From Neocallimastix lanati (nom. inval.) (Eukaryota > Neocallimastigomycota > Neocallimastigomycetes > Neocallimastigales > Neocallimastigaceae): a stretch of DNA of 64,000 bases. Every line of letters starts with the position of its first letter. The stretch's first letter is position 1. Location: the NCBI GenBank assembly GCA_016946835.1, contig JACVTC010000002.1, forward strand, positions 1,127,501 to 1,191,500. The letters are read 5' to 3'. The translations under genes were made by a program, and so were the position numbers. This document shows, one piece after another, positions 22,627 to 38,460 of the stretch. The notes below the pieces were generated by a model. The model was given only the letters and a program-made list of their open reading frames with translations, was not told where the DNA came from and did not search any database.

Positions 22627-25600
22627 ATGGTTAAAAAGGCTTTTAATCAAAGTTTTGGAAATATTGGTTTATCATTGAATGGTAAAAAGAAAAATGTAGA
22701 AAATACATCAAGTTATGAGAAAAGGGAAATCATTCTTGATTCCCGTCATAGATACTTATTAGAAAAATTTGCAATAATATTAGAAGATAAAAATGAGAAC
22801 CAATTAGAAAATTCATTGATGCAAGTTTCATCCTCACAGATAGACTTGATGAATTCATTTTTTTCCGAAAATGGAATTAAAAAATTATTATTATTTTGGC
22901 AACCAAAAGTAATATTACAAATATATATATATATATAAATAAAATATAGATAATTAAAATAAAATATTATATATATTATTATTTTTTTTTTCTTAATAAA
23001 TATTATAAAAAATGTTAAAACCAAATTAATAATTTTTAAATATCGGGAATTTTTTTTATTAATATTATAAAATTATAATTAATCAATAAATAAATTTATA
23101 TATTATTTATTTTTAAGGATGAAGAAGATAGTTCTACAGAAGGTATTGTAGTATCAAATGGTTCGGACGTAAAATTTACAGGTGAAGGTATTTACTTTAT
23201 AAGGTTAACAAATAAAGCTTTGACCCAACAAAATATAAATCAAGAAGTATACTTTGGAAAACTATCAGCAAGTATTTTACCTTCATTATCAACAATGGTT
23301 AAACATATTATTATGCCAGCTTTAAAAGCACAAGTAAATATTATAAAAACTAATATATAAATATAAATAGATATTACTATTAATATTGAATTTAATATTT
23401 ATTGTTTAATATTGTAATATCTTAATTAAAATTTTATAAATAAATGATATATAATTGATATTAATAATATAACTCTATATATATATATATAAAAGGAAAA
23501 TTGGGGAAATTTAAATACTCATAAGGAGGAATGTGTATCTGAATTTATGGAAGTTTTAGATAATTTTGTTACGGATCTTGATGTAGCAATGATCAGTTTA
23601 CGTGGAAGTGTACAATTAAAAAAATGTACTATAGATTTATCAAATATTGAAAAACCATCAGATTATGCAAATGCTATTCATAATCCAGAAATGTTAAAAG
23701 TTTTAGAAGGTAATAAATTTATATTTATATAATTTTTTTTTTTACTTATTGTCTTTTCATAAATTCTTATATACTTAATTAAATATATGTGTTAATTTTT
23801 TATGAATAATTCTTCTTTTTTATTTATTTATGAAATATAGAACTTGTGTCAGAATGGTGTAAACAAATTGAACAAGTTTTAGCTGAAAGTGAACAAATGA
23901 GAAAAGAAGCAGATGATATTGGTCCAAATGCAGAACTTGCTCATTGGAAAGCAAGAATGGTAAAATTTAATAGTATTACAGATCAATTAAAGAGTTCAAC
24001 ATGTAAAAAAGTAATTGGTATATTAAATGCTTGTAAATCAAGAAATTTATTAAAAACATGGAAGGAATTAGATAATAGAGTCACTGACGCAGCAAATGAA
24101 TCAAAAGTAATATAAATTAAATCATATGTGCTATTTAAAGGAATATTAAATAATAAATTAAATATTGAAGTAAATGGAAAAAAAAAATAATTTAAAATTA
24201 ATTATTATTAATAATAAATTAATTTAATTTTTAGGATAATGTTAAATATTTATATACCCTTGAAAGATTTTGTGAACCATTATATAGAAGTGACCCAGTT
24301 GGTATGATACCATCAATTCCTGGTTTAATCAATGCTATCAAGATGATTTACTGGTATATTATCATTTAATTTTAAATAAATATATATATATATATATATA
24401 TATTTTTATAGTTTTAATAATTGCTAATATTTTAAAATTTTTTGTTCAAAATAAATTAAAATTTTTATTATTTTAAAACTTATATAAATCCAGTATTTCA
24501 CGTTATTACAATACTTCCGAAAGAATGACATCTCTTTTTGTAAAAGTTACTAATCAAATGATTAATAGTTGTAAAGAATATATATACAAGGTAAATATTA
24601 TTTAAAATAAATAATAATAATATTGGAAATTAGTTTAACATATATACAAAAAAAAAACTAATACCTTATAAATTAATATTAAAAAATTAATAATAGGATG
24701 GATCAAAAGTTTGGGATCAAGAAAGAACTTCATTAGTAAAAAAATTAAAAGAATGTGTAAAATTAGATGAAGCTTACCAAAAATACTTCCATGAAACAAA
24801 GGTAATAATTTAAATTTAATATAAATTTTAATATAATAGCAATCAATTAAATAAATAAATATATATATATGAACATTAATTAACTATTTATTTAAAAAAA
24901 AATAATAGAAAAAATTACAAGAAACTCCAAATGAAAAGCAATTTGATTTTAGTGAAATGTACATTTTTGGTAAATTTGACGCTTTCTGTAAGCGTATTCA
25001 AAAGATTATTGATATGTTCAATATAATAGAAAAATTTTCATTTTTAGAAAGTTTAAGAATTGAAGGATTAGAAAATATAATTAAAAGATTCACTAATATT
25101 ATGGGTCAAATGCAAAGAAAACCATACGATATTTTGGATCATAGAAAAATGGTAAATAATAAAAATAATAAAAAAATTAATTATTAATAAAGACAAAAAC
25201 TATAGAAACTTTTTTTCTTTTCTTTTCCTTTTAATTATTAATTATAAAATTTCATTTTTATTTTTAATATTGGTTTGTTTTTTATTAATATCCTTTAAAT
25301 TTTCATTATATGTAGGAATATGACTCTGATTATCAAAGTTTCAGAAAACAAATATCAGATCTCGAAGGAACTTTACAAAACTTTATAGATTCATCATTCG
25401 AACATATTACATCTACAGAACAATCACTTGATTTAATTTTGAAGTTTAATCAAATTAAAGGAATACAACTAGATCTTGAATCAAAATATCATGCCATATT
25501 TGCACATTATACAAGAAAAGATTTAGAAGGTGTTAGAAAATTATATCAAAAATACAAAGATAATCCACCTATTCCAAGAAATACCCCACCTGTTGCTGGT

Positions 25601-28600
25601 GCTATTTTATGGTCAAGACAATTATATAGAAGAATCGAAAATCCTATGAGACAATTTAGTAAATATACATCAATTCTTGATTTACCAGAATCTAAAAAAC
25701 ATATTCGTAATTATAATAGATTAGCAGGAGCTTTAATTGAATTTGAAATTTTATGGTATAGATCTTGGTATTCAGTTGTAGATCAAGCTAAAACTGGTTT
25801 ACAAGCTACATTACTTGTATCAGATTCCCGTGGTAATATATTTATTAACTTTGATCCTCAGGTTACTCAATTAATTAAAGAAGCTAAAACAATGAAAAGA
25901 TTAAATCTTGAAGTTCCAGAATCCATTAAAAATATTTGTTTGAAAGAAATTTATTATAAAGATTTATATGTTAAGCTTCAAGAAATTTTAGAAAGAAAGG
26001 GTCAAGTTATTAAAAAGATTCCGGAAATATTAAGAAAAGCTATGGTCCAACATCTAGATCAGTTAGATAAAACTTTACATCCTGGTTTAACCGCATTGAC
26101 ATGGTAAATTAAAATAAAATTACATATTATAAAAATAAAATTTTTTTTTTTCAATTTTTTTTTTTTTTTTTTTTTTTAAATTAAATATTAAATTATATTA
26201 TTTTATTAATAAATTTCTAAATTAATTTTTAATAATTATATACTTTTTTTTATTATTCGTTGATTATAACTTTTAAAATTACTTATAATAGGACTTCATT
26301 AAATTTAGAATTATATATTGATAATTGTAATAATCAATTAAATAAATTGTCAGATTTAGTTGATATGTTGAATGATATTATTGAATTCCGTATAAATAAA
26401 AGTTTACAAGCTATTTCAAGATTAGCTTTATGTCAGGTACCTGAAGAAAATCAACAATGGACGGTTGATATATTTATTAATAATACGGAAACAAGATGTG
26501 CTGCAGTTACTAGTATTATTAAAACAAAGAGTGATTTAGTTGAAAGTGCTACAAGAGATTTAATTGGTGAACTCAATAAGGACATTGTTATTGAAAATAA
26601 TCCAGAATTAGGTTTAGCATATGAAAATGTTTATCGTCATTTCTATGAAAAAAATATTGAAGCTTTAATATCATGTACCAAAGGTTCTCTTGATTTATTA
26701 CGTTCAAGATTAGGAAATTATTCTAATAATCAATACAGTAAAGTAATCACATCTCAAAATCCATTCTTCAAATCGGAATTAATGTTAAATATTCCAAATG
26801 TGGTTATTCAACCAAAATTAGAAGATATTCAAGCTTCATTAAACCGTGTTGCTACCATGATTGTAGAAGTTTCCAAGAAAATTAACTATTCATGGAAATC
26901 TTGTTACAATCCACAAGAAGAAAACATTGTAGGTCATAATAACTTTGAATTTATTAATCAAATTCCAAATAATAAGGATATTCTTAAAGTTACTATGGCA
27001 ATAAGTTCTATTTCTACCTCACTTAAAAAAGATATTGAAACTTATAGAGAAAAGTTTAATAAATATGATTTCTTATGGAATGATAACAAAGTTGAAACCA
27101 TTCAAGATTTCTTATCAAAGAATCCAACAAGCGATGATTTTGAACAGAAAATAAATAAATATGAAAGTATTGAAATAGAAATTTCTGGTATTGAAAATAC
27201 TACTCAAATTGGACCTCTACTTATTTCTACAGAACCATTGAAAACAGCATTATTAACCGAAACAAAAGATTGGAAACTTCAATATGGTGTTTATTTGAAT
27301 AAAAAAGTTAAAAAAGATATGGAAGATTTAATGGAATATATTGATAATAAGTCAATGAGACTTAGTAGAAAGATTAGTGATATTGATGATCTTCGTATGG
27401 CAGTAGCCACTTTAAGTACTATTAGAGAAACAGAAGTTGATATTGATATGAAGGTTGCTCCAATTGAAGAGTCGTATCTTTTATTAACAAAACATGGAGT
27501 AGAAGTTACTAAAGAAGAAACTGAAATGGTAGATTCATTACGTTACAGTTGGAAAAAATTGAAGCAATTAGTTATTGAGGTTCAAACTAATCTATGTACT
27601 ATTCAACCAGTATTTAAGGCTGATTTATTGACAGCTATGCAAAAGTTTTCACAAGATGTTAAGGAATTCAGTGTAGAATATGAAGAAAATGGTCCTATGG
27701 TTGGAAATATTCCACCAAAGACTGCTACTGAAAGATTAAATGTCTTCCAACGTTCATTTGATGAATTAAACAGAAAATGGGAAACTTATTCTGCTGGTGA
27801 AGAATTATTCTGTTTACCGGTTACTCAATTCCCAGTATTGGCAAAAATTAAAAAGGAATTGAAGTTATTACAGAATTTGTATGGTTTGTATAATGTCGTT
27901 TTAGAGAAAAAGAGTAGTTATGACGAAATGCTTTGGTCGGAAGTTGATATTGAAAAAATTAGTAATGATATGAATGATTTCCAAACTAAAATTAAGAAGC
28001 TCCCAAAGGCAGTAAAAGAATGGGATTCTTTCTTAGATTTAAAGGCAATTGTTGATAACTTAACCGGTTTAATTCCATTGTTAGAAATGATGAATAATAA
28101 AGCTATGCAAACAAGACACTGGAAGAGTATTCAAAAATTATGTAATATTGAATTTAATATTGATCCAGATATGTTCTATTTAAGAAACTTGTTAGAAGCA
28201 CCATTACTTAAACACGCTGAAGATATTGAAGATATTTGTGTTGGTGCTGTAAAGGAAGCTGATATTGATACAAAATTGAAAGGTTTAATTGCTGAATGGG
28301 AAGAAACAATATTTGTTTTAGCTCCATTTAAAACTAGAGGTAATTTAATTTTGAAACCTTCGGTTACTTCTGAAATTATTACCCAGATGGAAGATAGTTT
28401 AATGACATTATCTTCTTTACTTAGTAACAGATACAATGCACCATTCAAGGCAGATATTCAAAATTGGATTAAGAATTTAAGTACTGCTTCAGAAGTTATT
28501 GAAAATTGGCTTTCTGTACAAAATCTTTGGATTTACTTAGAAGCTGTATTCGTTGGTGGTGATATTGCTAAACAAATGCCACGTGAAGCTAAAAGATTTA

Positions 28601-31600
28601 GTAATATTGATAAATCATGGTGTAAAATTATGAGTAGTGCTAATGAACATCCAAATGTTATTCAATGTTGTGTCGTTGATGAAACTATTGGCAATTTACT
28701 TCCACATTTATCTGAACAATTGGAATTATGTCAAAAATCTCTTAGTGGTTACTTGGAAACTAAGCGTACAATCTTCCCAAGATTCTATTTCGTTTCAGAT
28801 CCAGCTTTACTTGAAGTATTAGGTCAAGCTAGTGATTCTCACACTATTCAAGCCCACTTAATGAGTGTCTTCGATAGTATTAATAAAGTTACTTTCCATG
28901 AGAAGGATTATGATAGAATTACTGGTATAGAATCAACAGAAGGAGAAAAGGTTTGTTTATCAAAATCAATGTTAGCTACTGGTAATGTAGAAATTTGGTT
29001 AGGAACATTATTAAATTGCATGCAAACTTCTCTTAATGATATTATTAGAGAAGCTGTCAGTAGATTAAATGAAATTCCACTTTTAAAGTTATTAGAAGAA
29101 TATCCTGCACAAATTGGTTTATTATGTCTTCAAATCTTATGGACTCAAATGAGTGAAGAAGCTCTTAATGCTTCAAAATCTGATAAAAAGCTTATGGCTA
29201 CTACTAACGCTAAAATCACTGAAATTTTAAATTCATTAATTGAAGTAACTACCAGAGATTTAACAAAAATGGATCGTACTAAATTCGAAACTTTCATTAC
29301 AATTCAAGTACACCATCGTGATGTATTTGAAAAATTATTTAAAACACATATTAAGTCAGCAGAAGATTTCGAATGGTTAAAGCAAGCTCGTTTCTACTGG
29401 CAAGATACTAAGGATTGTTGTGTTGTATCCATTACTAATTTCGATTTCAAATATCAATGTGAATATTTAGGTTGTACTGAAAGATTAGTTATTACCCCAT
29501 TAACTGATAGATGTTATATTACTTTAGCCCAAGCTATGGGAATGTCATTAGGTGGTTCTCCAGCTGGTCCTGCTGGTACTGGTAAGACTGAAACTGTTAA
29601 GGATATGGGTAAAGCCCTTGGTAAATGGGTTGTCGTCTTCAATTGTTCCGATCAAATGGATTACCGTGGTCTTGGTAGAATTTTCAAAGGTTTAGCACAA
29701 AGTGGTTGTTGGGGTGACTTTGATGAATTTAACCGTATTGAACTTCCCGTTCTTTCTGTCGCTGCTCAACAAATTGGATGTGTTCTTGCTGCTAAAAAGG
29801 AAAGAAAGAAGAACTTTGTATTTACTGATGGTGAAACTGTTGATCTTAATCCAGAATTTGGTATTTTCATTACTATGAATCCAGGTTATGCCGGTCGTGT
29901 AGAATTACCAGAAAATCTTAAGGTTCACTTCAGATATGTCGCTATGATGGTCCCAGATCGTCAAATTATTATTCGTGTCAAGCTTGCCGGTAGTGGTTTT
30001 GTTAGTAACATTATTTTAGCAAAGAAGTTCTTTGTCCTCTATAGATTATGTGAAGAACAACTTTCACAACAAGTTCACTATGACTTTGGTCTCAGAAATA
30101 TTTTATCTGTACTTAGAACTTGTGGTTCTGTCAAGCGTGCTAACCCAGAAGATAGTGAAAATATGATTATTATGAGAGTATTAAGAGATATGAATTTGTC
30201 TAAGCTTGTCGATGAAGATGAATCACTTTTCCTTAGTCTTGTTAACGATCTTTTCCCAGGTCTTCAACCAAAGAAGGCTTCATATCCAGCTATTGAAGCT
30301 GCTGTAGAGCAACAATTAAAGGAAGATAACTTAATTCCATATCCTCAATGGGTCTTAAAGATCATTCAACTTTACGAAACTAATAATGTAAGACACGGTA
30401 TTATGGTTTTAGGTCCAACTGGTACCGGTAAGACATGTTGTATTCATACCTTATTAAAAGCTATGACCAATTGTGGTGAGCCACACAAAGAAATTAAGAT
30501 GAATCCAAAGGCTATTACAGATTATCAAATGTTTGGTAGATTAGATGTTGCCACTAATGATTGGACTGATGGTATTTTCTCAGCTATTTGGAGAAAATCA
30601 TTAAAAAAGAAGGAAGGAGAATACTTATGGATTACTTTAGATGGTCCAGTAGATGCCGTATGGATTGAAAACCTTAATAGTGTACTCGATGATAATAAGT
30701 GTTTAACTCTTGCTAATGGTGATAGAATTACTATGTCTCCAACATGTAAGCTTGTATTTGAAGTTCACAGTTTACAAAACGCTAGTCCTGCCACTGTATC
30801 TAGATGTGGTATGATTTATATTGGTGTTAATGCCTTACCATGGGATGTTTATGTTCAAGCATGGTATAAATCTAAGACACCAACTGAAGTTGCTGTTTTC
30901 GAACCATTATTTAACCGTTCTTTCGGTATTGCTACTCAATATGTTAATAGTGAGCTTCATCCTAAAATGATTTGTCCAGTTAACAACTATATCTCTACAT
31001 GTTGTACTATGTTAAACGGTTTAATTCCAAAATCTGATGGTAAAACAAGTGTTTCTTCCAGTTTCTTAGAAAACATTTTCGTATTTTCTATGTTCTGGTC
31101 GTTTGGTTCCTTACTTGAACTTGATGAACGTAAGATGTTCCAAGAATTCTGTTTCCAAAATATTCCAGACCTTAACTATCCAAAATTAGACCCAGAAACT
31201 CAAGATACTATTTATGAATTCTTTGTTGATGACAATGGTGAATGGTGTCACTGGAGTGAAAAGGTTCCACAATGGATTTATCCAACAGATCATGATCCAG
31301 AATACTGTAAAATTATTATTCCAACAGTCGATAATGTTAGAACAGAATTCTTAATTGATACCATTGCTAAACAATCTAAACCAGTTTTATTAATTGGTGA
31401 ACCTGGTACTGCTAAGACGGTTACAATGCAAAAGTATCTCGGTAAATTAAATCCAGAAACTCACTTACAAAAGAACATCAGTTTCTCATCTGCTACAACC
31501 CCAATGATTATTCAAAGAACCATTGAAAGTTACTTAGATAAGCGTATGGGTTCTACCTATGGTCCACCAGCCGGTAAAAAGATGTTTATCTTTATTGATG

Positions 31601-33032
31601 ATATTAACATGCCAGAAATTAATGAATGGGGAGATCAAATTGCCTCTGAAATTGTTCGTCAAATGATTGAAAACCAAGGTTTCTATTCTTTAGATAGACC
31701 TGGTGATTGGACTAGTATTGTTGATCTTATGTACTTAGGTGCTATGATGCATCCTGGTGGTGGTCGTAATGATATTCCAGAAAGATTAAAGAGACAATTT
31801 GTTATTATTAATTGTACTATTCCATCTGACGTTTCTATTGATAGAATTTTCGGTACTATACTTAAGGGTCACTTCCATGTCAAGAGAGGATTCCAGAAAC
31901 CAGTTATTGAAATTGTGTCAAAGTTGACCTCTTTAACAAGAAAGGTATGGCAAGCTACTAAGACAAAGATGCTTCCAACTCCAGCTAAGTTCCACTACAA
32001 CTTTAACCTTCGTGATTTAAGTCGTATTATTGAAGGTATGCTGAAGGGTGAACCAGAAATTATTGATTCACCAAAGGCTTTATTGAACCTATGGGAACAT
32101 GAATGTTCCAGAGTTATTCCAGATAGATTTATTTGTAATGAAGATGTAGAATGGTTCGATAAGACAATAACCGCATATGCTGTTAAGGAATTTGGTGAAG
32201 AATTAGGACATACTGTAGCTAAAAAGAGTTACTTTGTTGATTTCTTAAGAGATCAACCAGAAAATGATGATGCTGAGGAGGAAGAAGATGAAAACGCTGA
32301 TTCTGAAGACTACAAGATTTATGAAAGTGTTCCATCTTTCGATGTTTTAAAGAACAGATTATTTGACTATATGAAGCAATATAATGAAACCGTAAGAGGT
32401 TCAAGAATGGATCTTGTACTTTTCGAAGATGCTATGAAGCACATTATGCGTATTTCTCGTATTATTCGTACACCAAGAGGTAATGCCTTATTGGTTGGTG
32501 TTGGTGGTTCCGGTAAACAATCGTTAACAAAGATGGCTTCCTTCATTGCAAAAAGTACTGTATTCCAAATTCAAATTTCCAAGAGTTATGGTACCCAAAA
32601 TCTTATGGAAGATTTCAAATATATGTATAAGATAGCTGGTGCCAACGGCACCCCAGTAACCTTTATTTTCACGGATAATGAAGTTAAGGAAGAATATTTC
32701 TTAGGTTATATTAATAATGTTTTAACTTCTGGTGAAGTTGCAAACTTATTCCCTAAGGATGAAATTATTACTATTTCTTCAGATCTTCGTTCAATTATGA
32801 AGAAGCAACGTCCACAAGTTCTTGATACACTCGAAAACTTATGGCAATTCTTCTTAGATAGAGTTAAAACTAATCTTCATGTTGTTCTTTGTTTCTCACC
32901 AGTTGGAGAAAAGTTCAGAAATAGATCATTGAAGTTCCCAGGTTTAATTAGTGGTTGTACTATGGATTGGTTCAATAAATGGCCAAATGAAGGTTTTTAT
33001 TTTTATTTTTTTTTTTTTTTATTTTTTTTATA

Positions 33033-33075
<43 letters not shown>

Positions 33076-36000
33076 ATAATAAATTATAATAATTAAATCA
33101 GTAGTATTATAAATAAAAGCAATGGATATATATAATAAGTTATTATTTTTAATTAATATTAATTTATAGTATGGATGACTAACAATAATTCATTATAAAC
33201 TTTTTAATGAATTATTTTTTTTTATTTTTATTATTATTATTATTTTTAATTTAATTTAATTTAGCTCTTAGAGCTGTCGCTGAAAAGTCATTATCTTCAT
33301 TAGAAATTGTATGTACTGACACTGTTAGAAAGGAATTAGTTAATCAAATGGCCTTTACTCATGATCTTGTTACTAAAGCTTGTGATTCCTACTTTACTGA
33401 ATTCAGAAGAAGAACTTATGTCACACCAAAATCTTATTTAGCATTCATTAAGTCATACATTGAATTATATAATAAGAAAAAGAGTGAGGTAGGTTTATTA
33501 GCCGATAGAATGAACACTGGTCTTGCTAAATTGGTGGAAGCCTCTGAATCAGTTGCAACTCTTCAAGAAGAATTAGTTATAAAAGAAAAGGAACTTGTTG
33601 TTGCTAGTAAAGCTGCTCAATCTGTGCTTGTTGAAGTTACTGCTAGTACTACTGCTGCTGAAAAGGTTAAAGATTCTGTATTAAAGGTCAAGAACAAGGC
33701 TGAAACTATTGCTAATGCTATTAAAGCGGATAAACAATTGGCCGAATCAGAACTTGAAGCTGCTAAACCAGCATTGGAAGAAGCTACAGCTGCCTTAAAT
33801 TCTATTCAACCAGCTCACATTGCTACCGTCCGTAAGTTAGCCAAGCCACCACATTTGATTATGCGTATTATGGATTGTGTATTAATTTTGATGAAAAAGA
33901 AGTTAGATCCTGTGACCCAAGATCCAGATAGAGCCTGCTGTAAACCATCATGGTCTGAATCCTTAAAGTTAATGAGTCAAAGTGATTTCCTTACACTTTT
34001 AATGAACTTCCCAAAGGATGAAATTAATGAAGAAACTGTAGAGTTGGTTCAATGCTATATGGATATGCCTGATTATAACTTAGAAGGTGCTAAAAAGGTC
34101 AGTGCTGATGTTGCCGGTCTTGCCTCTTGGACTAAAGCTATGGCCTACTACTACGGTATTAACAAGAAGGTTATTCCATTAAAGGCTAATCTTGTCGTAC
34201 AAGAACACAAGCTTGAAATGGCTATGAACGATTTGAACAATGCAGAAGCCCAATTACAAGAAAAGCAAGCTGAATTGGATGCCTTTAATGCTAAATATAA
34301 TGAAGCCATTGCACAAAAGAAGAAATTACAAGATGATGCCGATAGTTATAAGAGAAAGATGAATGTAGCTACAGCGCTTATTGCAGGTCTTAAAGGTGAA
34401 AAGGAACGTTGGACCATTCAAAGTAAAGAATTTGCAGATCGTATTGGACGTTTAGTTGGTGATGTTACATTGGCTACTGCTTTCTTATCGTACAGTGGAC
34501 CATTCAATCAAACCTTCAGAAATAAACTATTACAAAATTGGAAGAAGGAACTTGTCAAGAAGAAGATTCCTCATACCTCTGATATTGATATTAATTTACT
34601 GTTTGTCGATAACACTACTATTGGAGAATGGAATATTCAAGGTCTTCCAACAGATGAACTTTCCACAGAAAATGGTGTCATTGTCACTCAGAGTACGCGT
34701 TTCCCATTACTTATTGATCCACAAGGTCAAGCCAAGTCATGGATTAAGTCGAAAGAAGAACAAAATGGTCTTTGTGTCACCACCTTGACCCATAAATACT
34801 TCAGAACTCACCTTGCCGATAGTATTTCACAAGGTAAACCAATTCTTATTGAAGATGTAGAAGATACTTTAGATCCAACATTAGATAATATTTTAGAAAG
34901 AAACTTAATTAAGAGTGGTCACGGATTCAAGATTATCTTTGGTGATAGAGAAATTGATTGGATGAATACCTTTAATATGTACATTACCACTAAGTTAGCT
35001 AATCCAACTTACACACCAGAAATTTACGCCAAATGTTCTATTATTGATTTCACTGTTACACAGAAGGGTTTGGAAGAACAATTGCTTGGTCGTGTCATTA
35101 TGAGAGAAAAGCAAGAACTTGAAAATGAAAGAGCTAAATTATTGGAAGAAGTCAATACTAATAAGAAGAGAATGAAAGAATTAGAAGATAACTTATTACA
35201 AAGATTAACATCTACTGAAGGTTCTTTAGTGGATGATGAATCGCTTATTGATGTATTAGCTATTTCAAAGCAAACCTCAGAAGAAGTCAGTGAGAAGTTA
35301 GTCGTTGCCGCCGAAACTCAAAAGAAGATTAGTATTGCTAGAGAAGAATACAGACCTGTTGCTACTCGTGGTAGTATTATTTATTTCTTAATTGCAGATA
35401 TGAGTATGGTTAATTGTATGTATCAAATTTCCTTGAAGCAATTTATGCAACTTTTCGATGAAAGTATGGAAAAGAGTGCACCTTCGCCAATTCCAAGTAA
35501 GAGAATTCAAAATATTATTGATTATGGTACCATGAGAGAATTTATTTATGTTACGAGAGGTCTCTATGAAATTCACAAATTACTTTTCGTACTACTGTTA
35601 GCCCTTAAGATTGATTTACAAGATAAGAAGATTCTTCACGAGGAATTCAGATTCTTCATTCGTGGTGGTGCCGCATTAGATATTAATAATGTTGCTAAGA
35701 AGCCGTTCAATTGGATTCCTGATATGACATGGCTTAATTTAGTAGCCCTCAGTAAGTTGAATGGTTTCAATGATCTTCTAAACCAAATTGGTAAGAATGA
35801 AAAGATATGGAGAGCCTGGTATGAAAAGGATGCCCCAGAAAATGAAATGTTACCTAGTGGCTATAATACGTCACTTTCTGTATTTAAGAAATTATTATTA
35901 GTTAGATCGTGGTGTTTGGATAGAACCATGATGATGTCTAAGCAATATATTGCTGATTCCCTTGGACAGGTATATGCAGAATCCCAAGTTTTAGATTTAG

Positions 36001-38246
36001 ATGCCCTTTTGAATGAAAGTGACAACCGTACTCCAATGATTTGTCTACTTTCCACTGGTTCTGATCCATCTGCTGATATTGAAAATCTTTCAAAGAAGTA
36101 TAAGACCAATATTAAGGCCATTTCTATGGGACAAGGTCAAGAAGTTCATGCCCGTAAGCTTTTATCGCAATTTATGACCAATGGTGGTTGGGCCTTACTA
36201 CAAAATTGTCACTTGGGTATTCCATTCTTAGAAGAATTATTAGTTTTGATTACGGAATCCGAAACCATTCATGAAAAATTCAGATTATGGATTACCACGG
36301 ATGTTTCTGAGGCCTTCCCAATTAACTTATTACAAATTTCCATTAAATTCACGAATGAGCCACCACAAGGTATTAAAGCAGGTCTTAAGCGTACATACAA
36401 CTGGCTTACTCAAGATATGCTTGATATGAGTAATAGACCACAGTATAAGCCATTACTTTATGGTTTAGCCTTCCTTCACTCCATTGTCCAAGAAAGAAGA
36501 AAGTTTGGACCTGTTGGATGGAATATTCCATACGAATTTAACCAATCTGATCTTTCCGCCAGTATTCAATTTGTTCAAAACCATGTTGATGAACTTGCAC
36601 CAAAGGCAAGTATTTCATGGCCAACGGCAAGATATATGTTCTGTGAAGTCCACTATGGTGGTAGAGTTACGGATGATTACGATAGACGTCTTTTAGTTAC
36701 CATGGGTAAGGTATGGTTCGGTGATCACATGTTTGCCGATAACTTTATGTTTGCTAAAGGTTATTCAATTCCACACTTAAAGACTGTTGAAGACTATCGT
36801 GCCTCCATTGAAACCTTACCAAATGTTGATACACCAGATGTATTTGGTTTACATGCTAATGCTGATATTGCTTGTCAAACTAAGGAATCTTCTAGAACTT
36901 TAGGTAAGAAAATATATAATTATTATAATACTATAATTATAAATATATATATAAATTTAAAATAAAAACAATAATAATATATAAATATTATTATTGTTAT
37001 TTATATTTTTATTTATTTTATTTTTTTATTTTTCTTTATATATTATATTATTTATGAATTTAAAAATTAATTTTAAATTAAAACGTTTTTTTTTTTTTTT
37101 TTATTTTTCTAAATATATAATTTAATTATACATATATATATATATATATATATTTTTAAAAAAAAATAAAAAAAAAAAAATAGATACAATTATGGCCATT
37201 CAACCAAAGGATAGTAGTTCCGGTACAGGTGAAACTCGTGAAGATGTCGTTAAGAATATTGCTACAGATCTCTTAAGTAAATTACCAGAATTCTTTGATC
37301 CAATAAAGAAGAAGGCTTGCTTAACGAAGCAAGGTCTCTTGAAGCCATTAAACATTTTCCTTGGTCAAGAAATTGATAGAATTCAAAGAGTTCTTAAGTT
37401 AGTTAGTGAAACCTTGAATGATCTTAAATTAGCTATTGATGGTACTATTATTATGAATTCACAATTAAAGCAAGCCTTAGATTCCCTTTATGATGCTCGT
37501 GTACCCGATAATTGGGTAAAGATTTCATGGCAATCACCCACTTTAGGTCTTTGGTACACTGAACTTTTAACAAGAGTTGCCCAATTTTCAACATGGCTTT
37601 ATGATGGTAGACCAAATGTATTCTGGTTGACTGGTTTCTTCAACCCACAAGGTTTCTTAACAGCCATTCGACAAGAAATTACTCGTGCTCATCAAGGTTG
37701 GGCTCTTGATAATGTCCGTCTTCAACCGGAAGTAATGAAACAAATGAAAGAAGATATTAATTCACAACCAGCAGAAGGTGTCTACATTCACGGTTTATTC
37801 ATTGAAGGTGCTGGTTGGGACAGAAAGAATATTCGTTTAGCAGAATCACAAGCTAAATTGATTTATCAAGCAATGCCATGTATTCATGTTAGTGCCACTA
37901 ATGCAAATGATGATCCAGATCCAAGACTATATAGATGCCCTGTATATAAAAAGTAAATTTCATTAAAAAAAAAAAAAATTTTTTTTTTTTTTATTCTTTT
38001 ATTTATTAATACATAATTTAATATTTTTAAATTATTTTAAACAATAATGATAATAATAATAATAATGAAAATACAAATTACTAATTATATTATTATTGAT
38101 ATTATTAAAATAAAAATAATTTAATTTTCAACAGGCCAAGAAGAACAGATCTTAATTATATCTTTGATATTGATCTCAGAACAGATAAACAAACACCAGA
38201 CTATTGGATTATGCGTGGTGTTGCCCTTGTAGCCGATACATCTTAA
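22627..38246 (+). CDS. DNAH5: Outer-arm axonemal dynein heavy chain, DNAH5/DNAH8 (ODA gamma) class
   Basis: Thirteen exons: 22627-22908, 23118-23333, 23496-23709, 23841-24106, 24235-24353, 24494-24590, 24697-24801, 24909-25151, 25316-26103, 26292-32992, 33265-36903, 37184-37952, 38135-38246; all GT-AG and in frame, 4516 aa, normal for the family. An N-terminal tail and linker lead to the motor: P-loops of AAA1 GPAGTGKT (about 1869), AAA2 GPTGTGKT (about 2151), AAA3 GEPGTAKT (about 2479) and AAA4 GVGGSGKQ (about 2846). AAA1 Walker B is [11 protein letters not shown] coiled-coil stalk with the microtubule-binding tip (residues about 3080-3410) follows, then AAA5/6 and a C-terminal domain ending in YWIMRGVAL. 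Blocks such as [20 protein letters not shown] and [15 protein letters not shown] match DNAH5/8 best from memory. It powers flagellar beating in zoospores. All motor P-loops look intact. One 6.7-kb exon encodes linker to AAA4, while the tail is split into small exons. Confidence 0.95.
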
Positions 38247-38409
38247 TTTACATATATATATATAAAGTATATTTATGTATATATAAAAAAAAAATTTTTT
38301 TTTTTTTTTAAATTTTATCATTAGAGATCATATATAAAATATAAAAAGAAAATAGAAAAAAGAATATCATGACAATTTTTTAAAACAAAATAGAAATAAA
38401 ATAAGTTTT

Positions 38410-38460
<51 letters not shown>

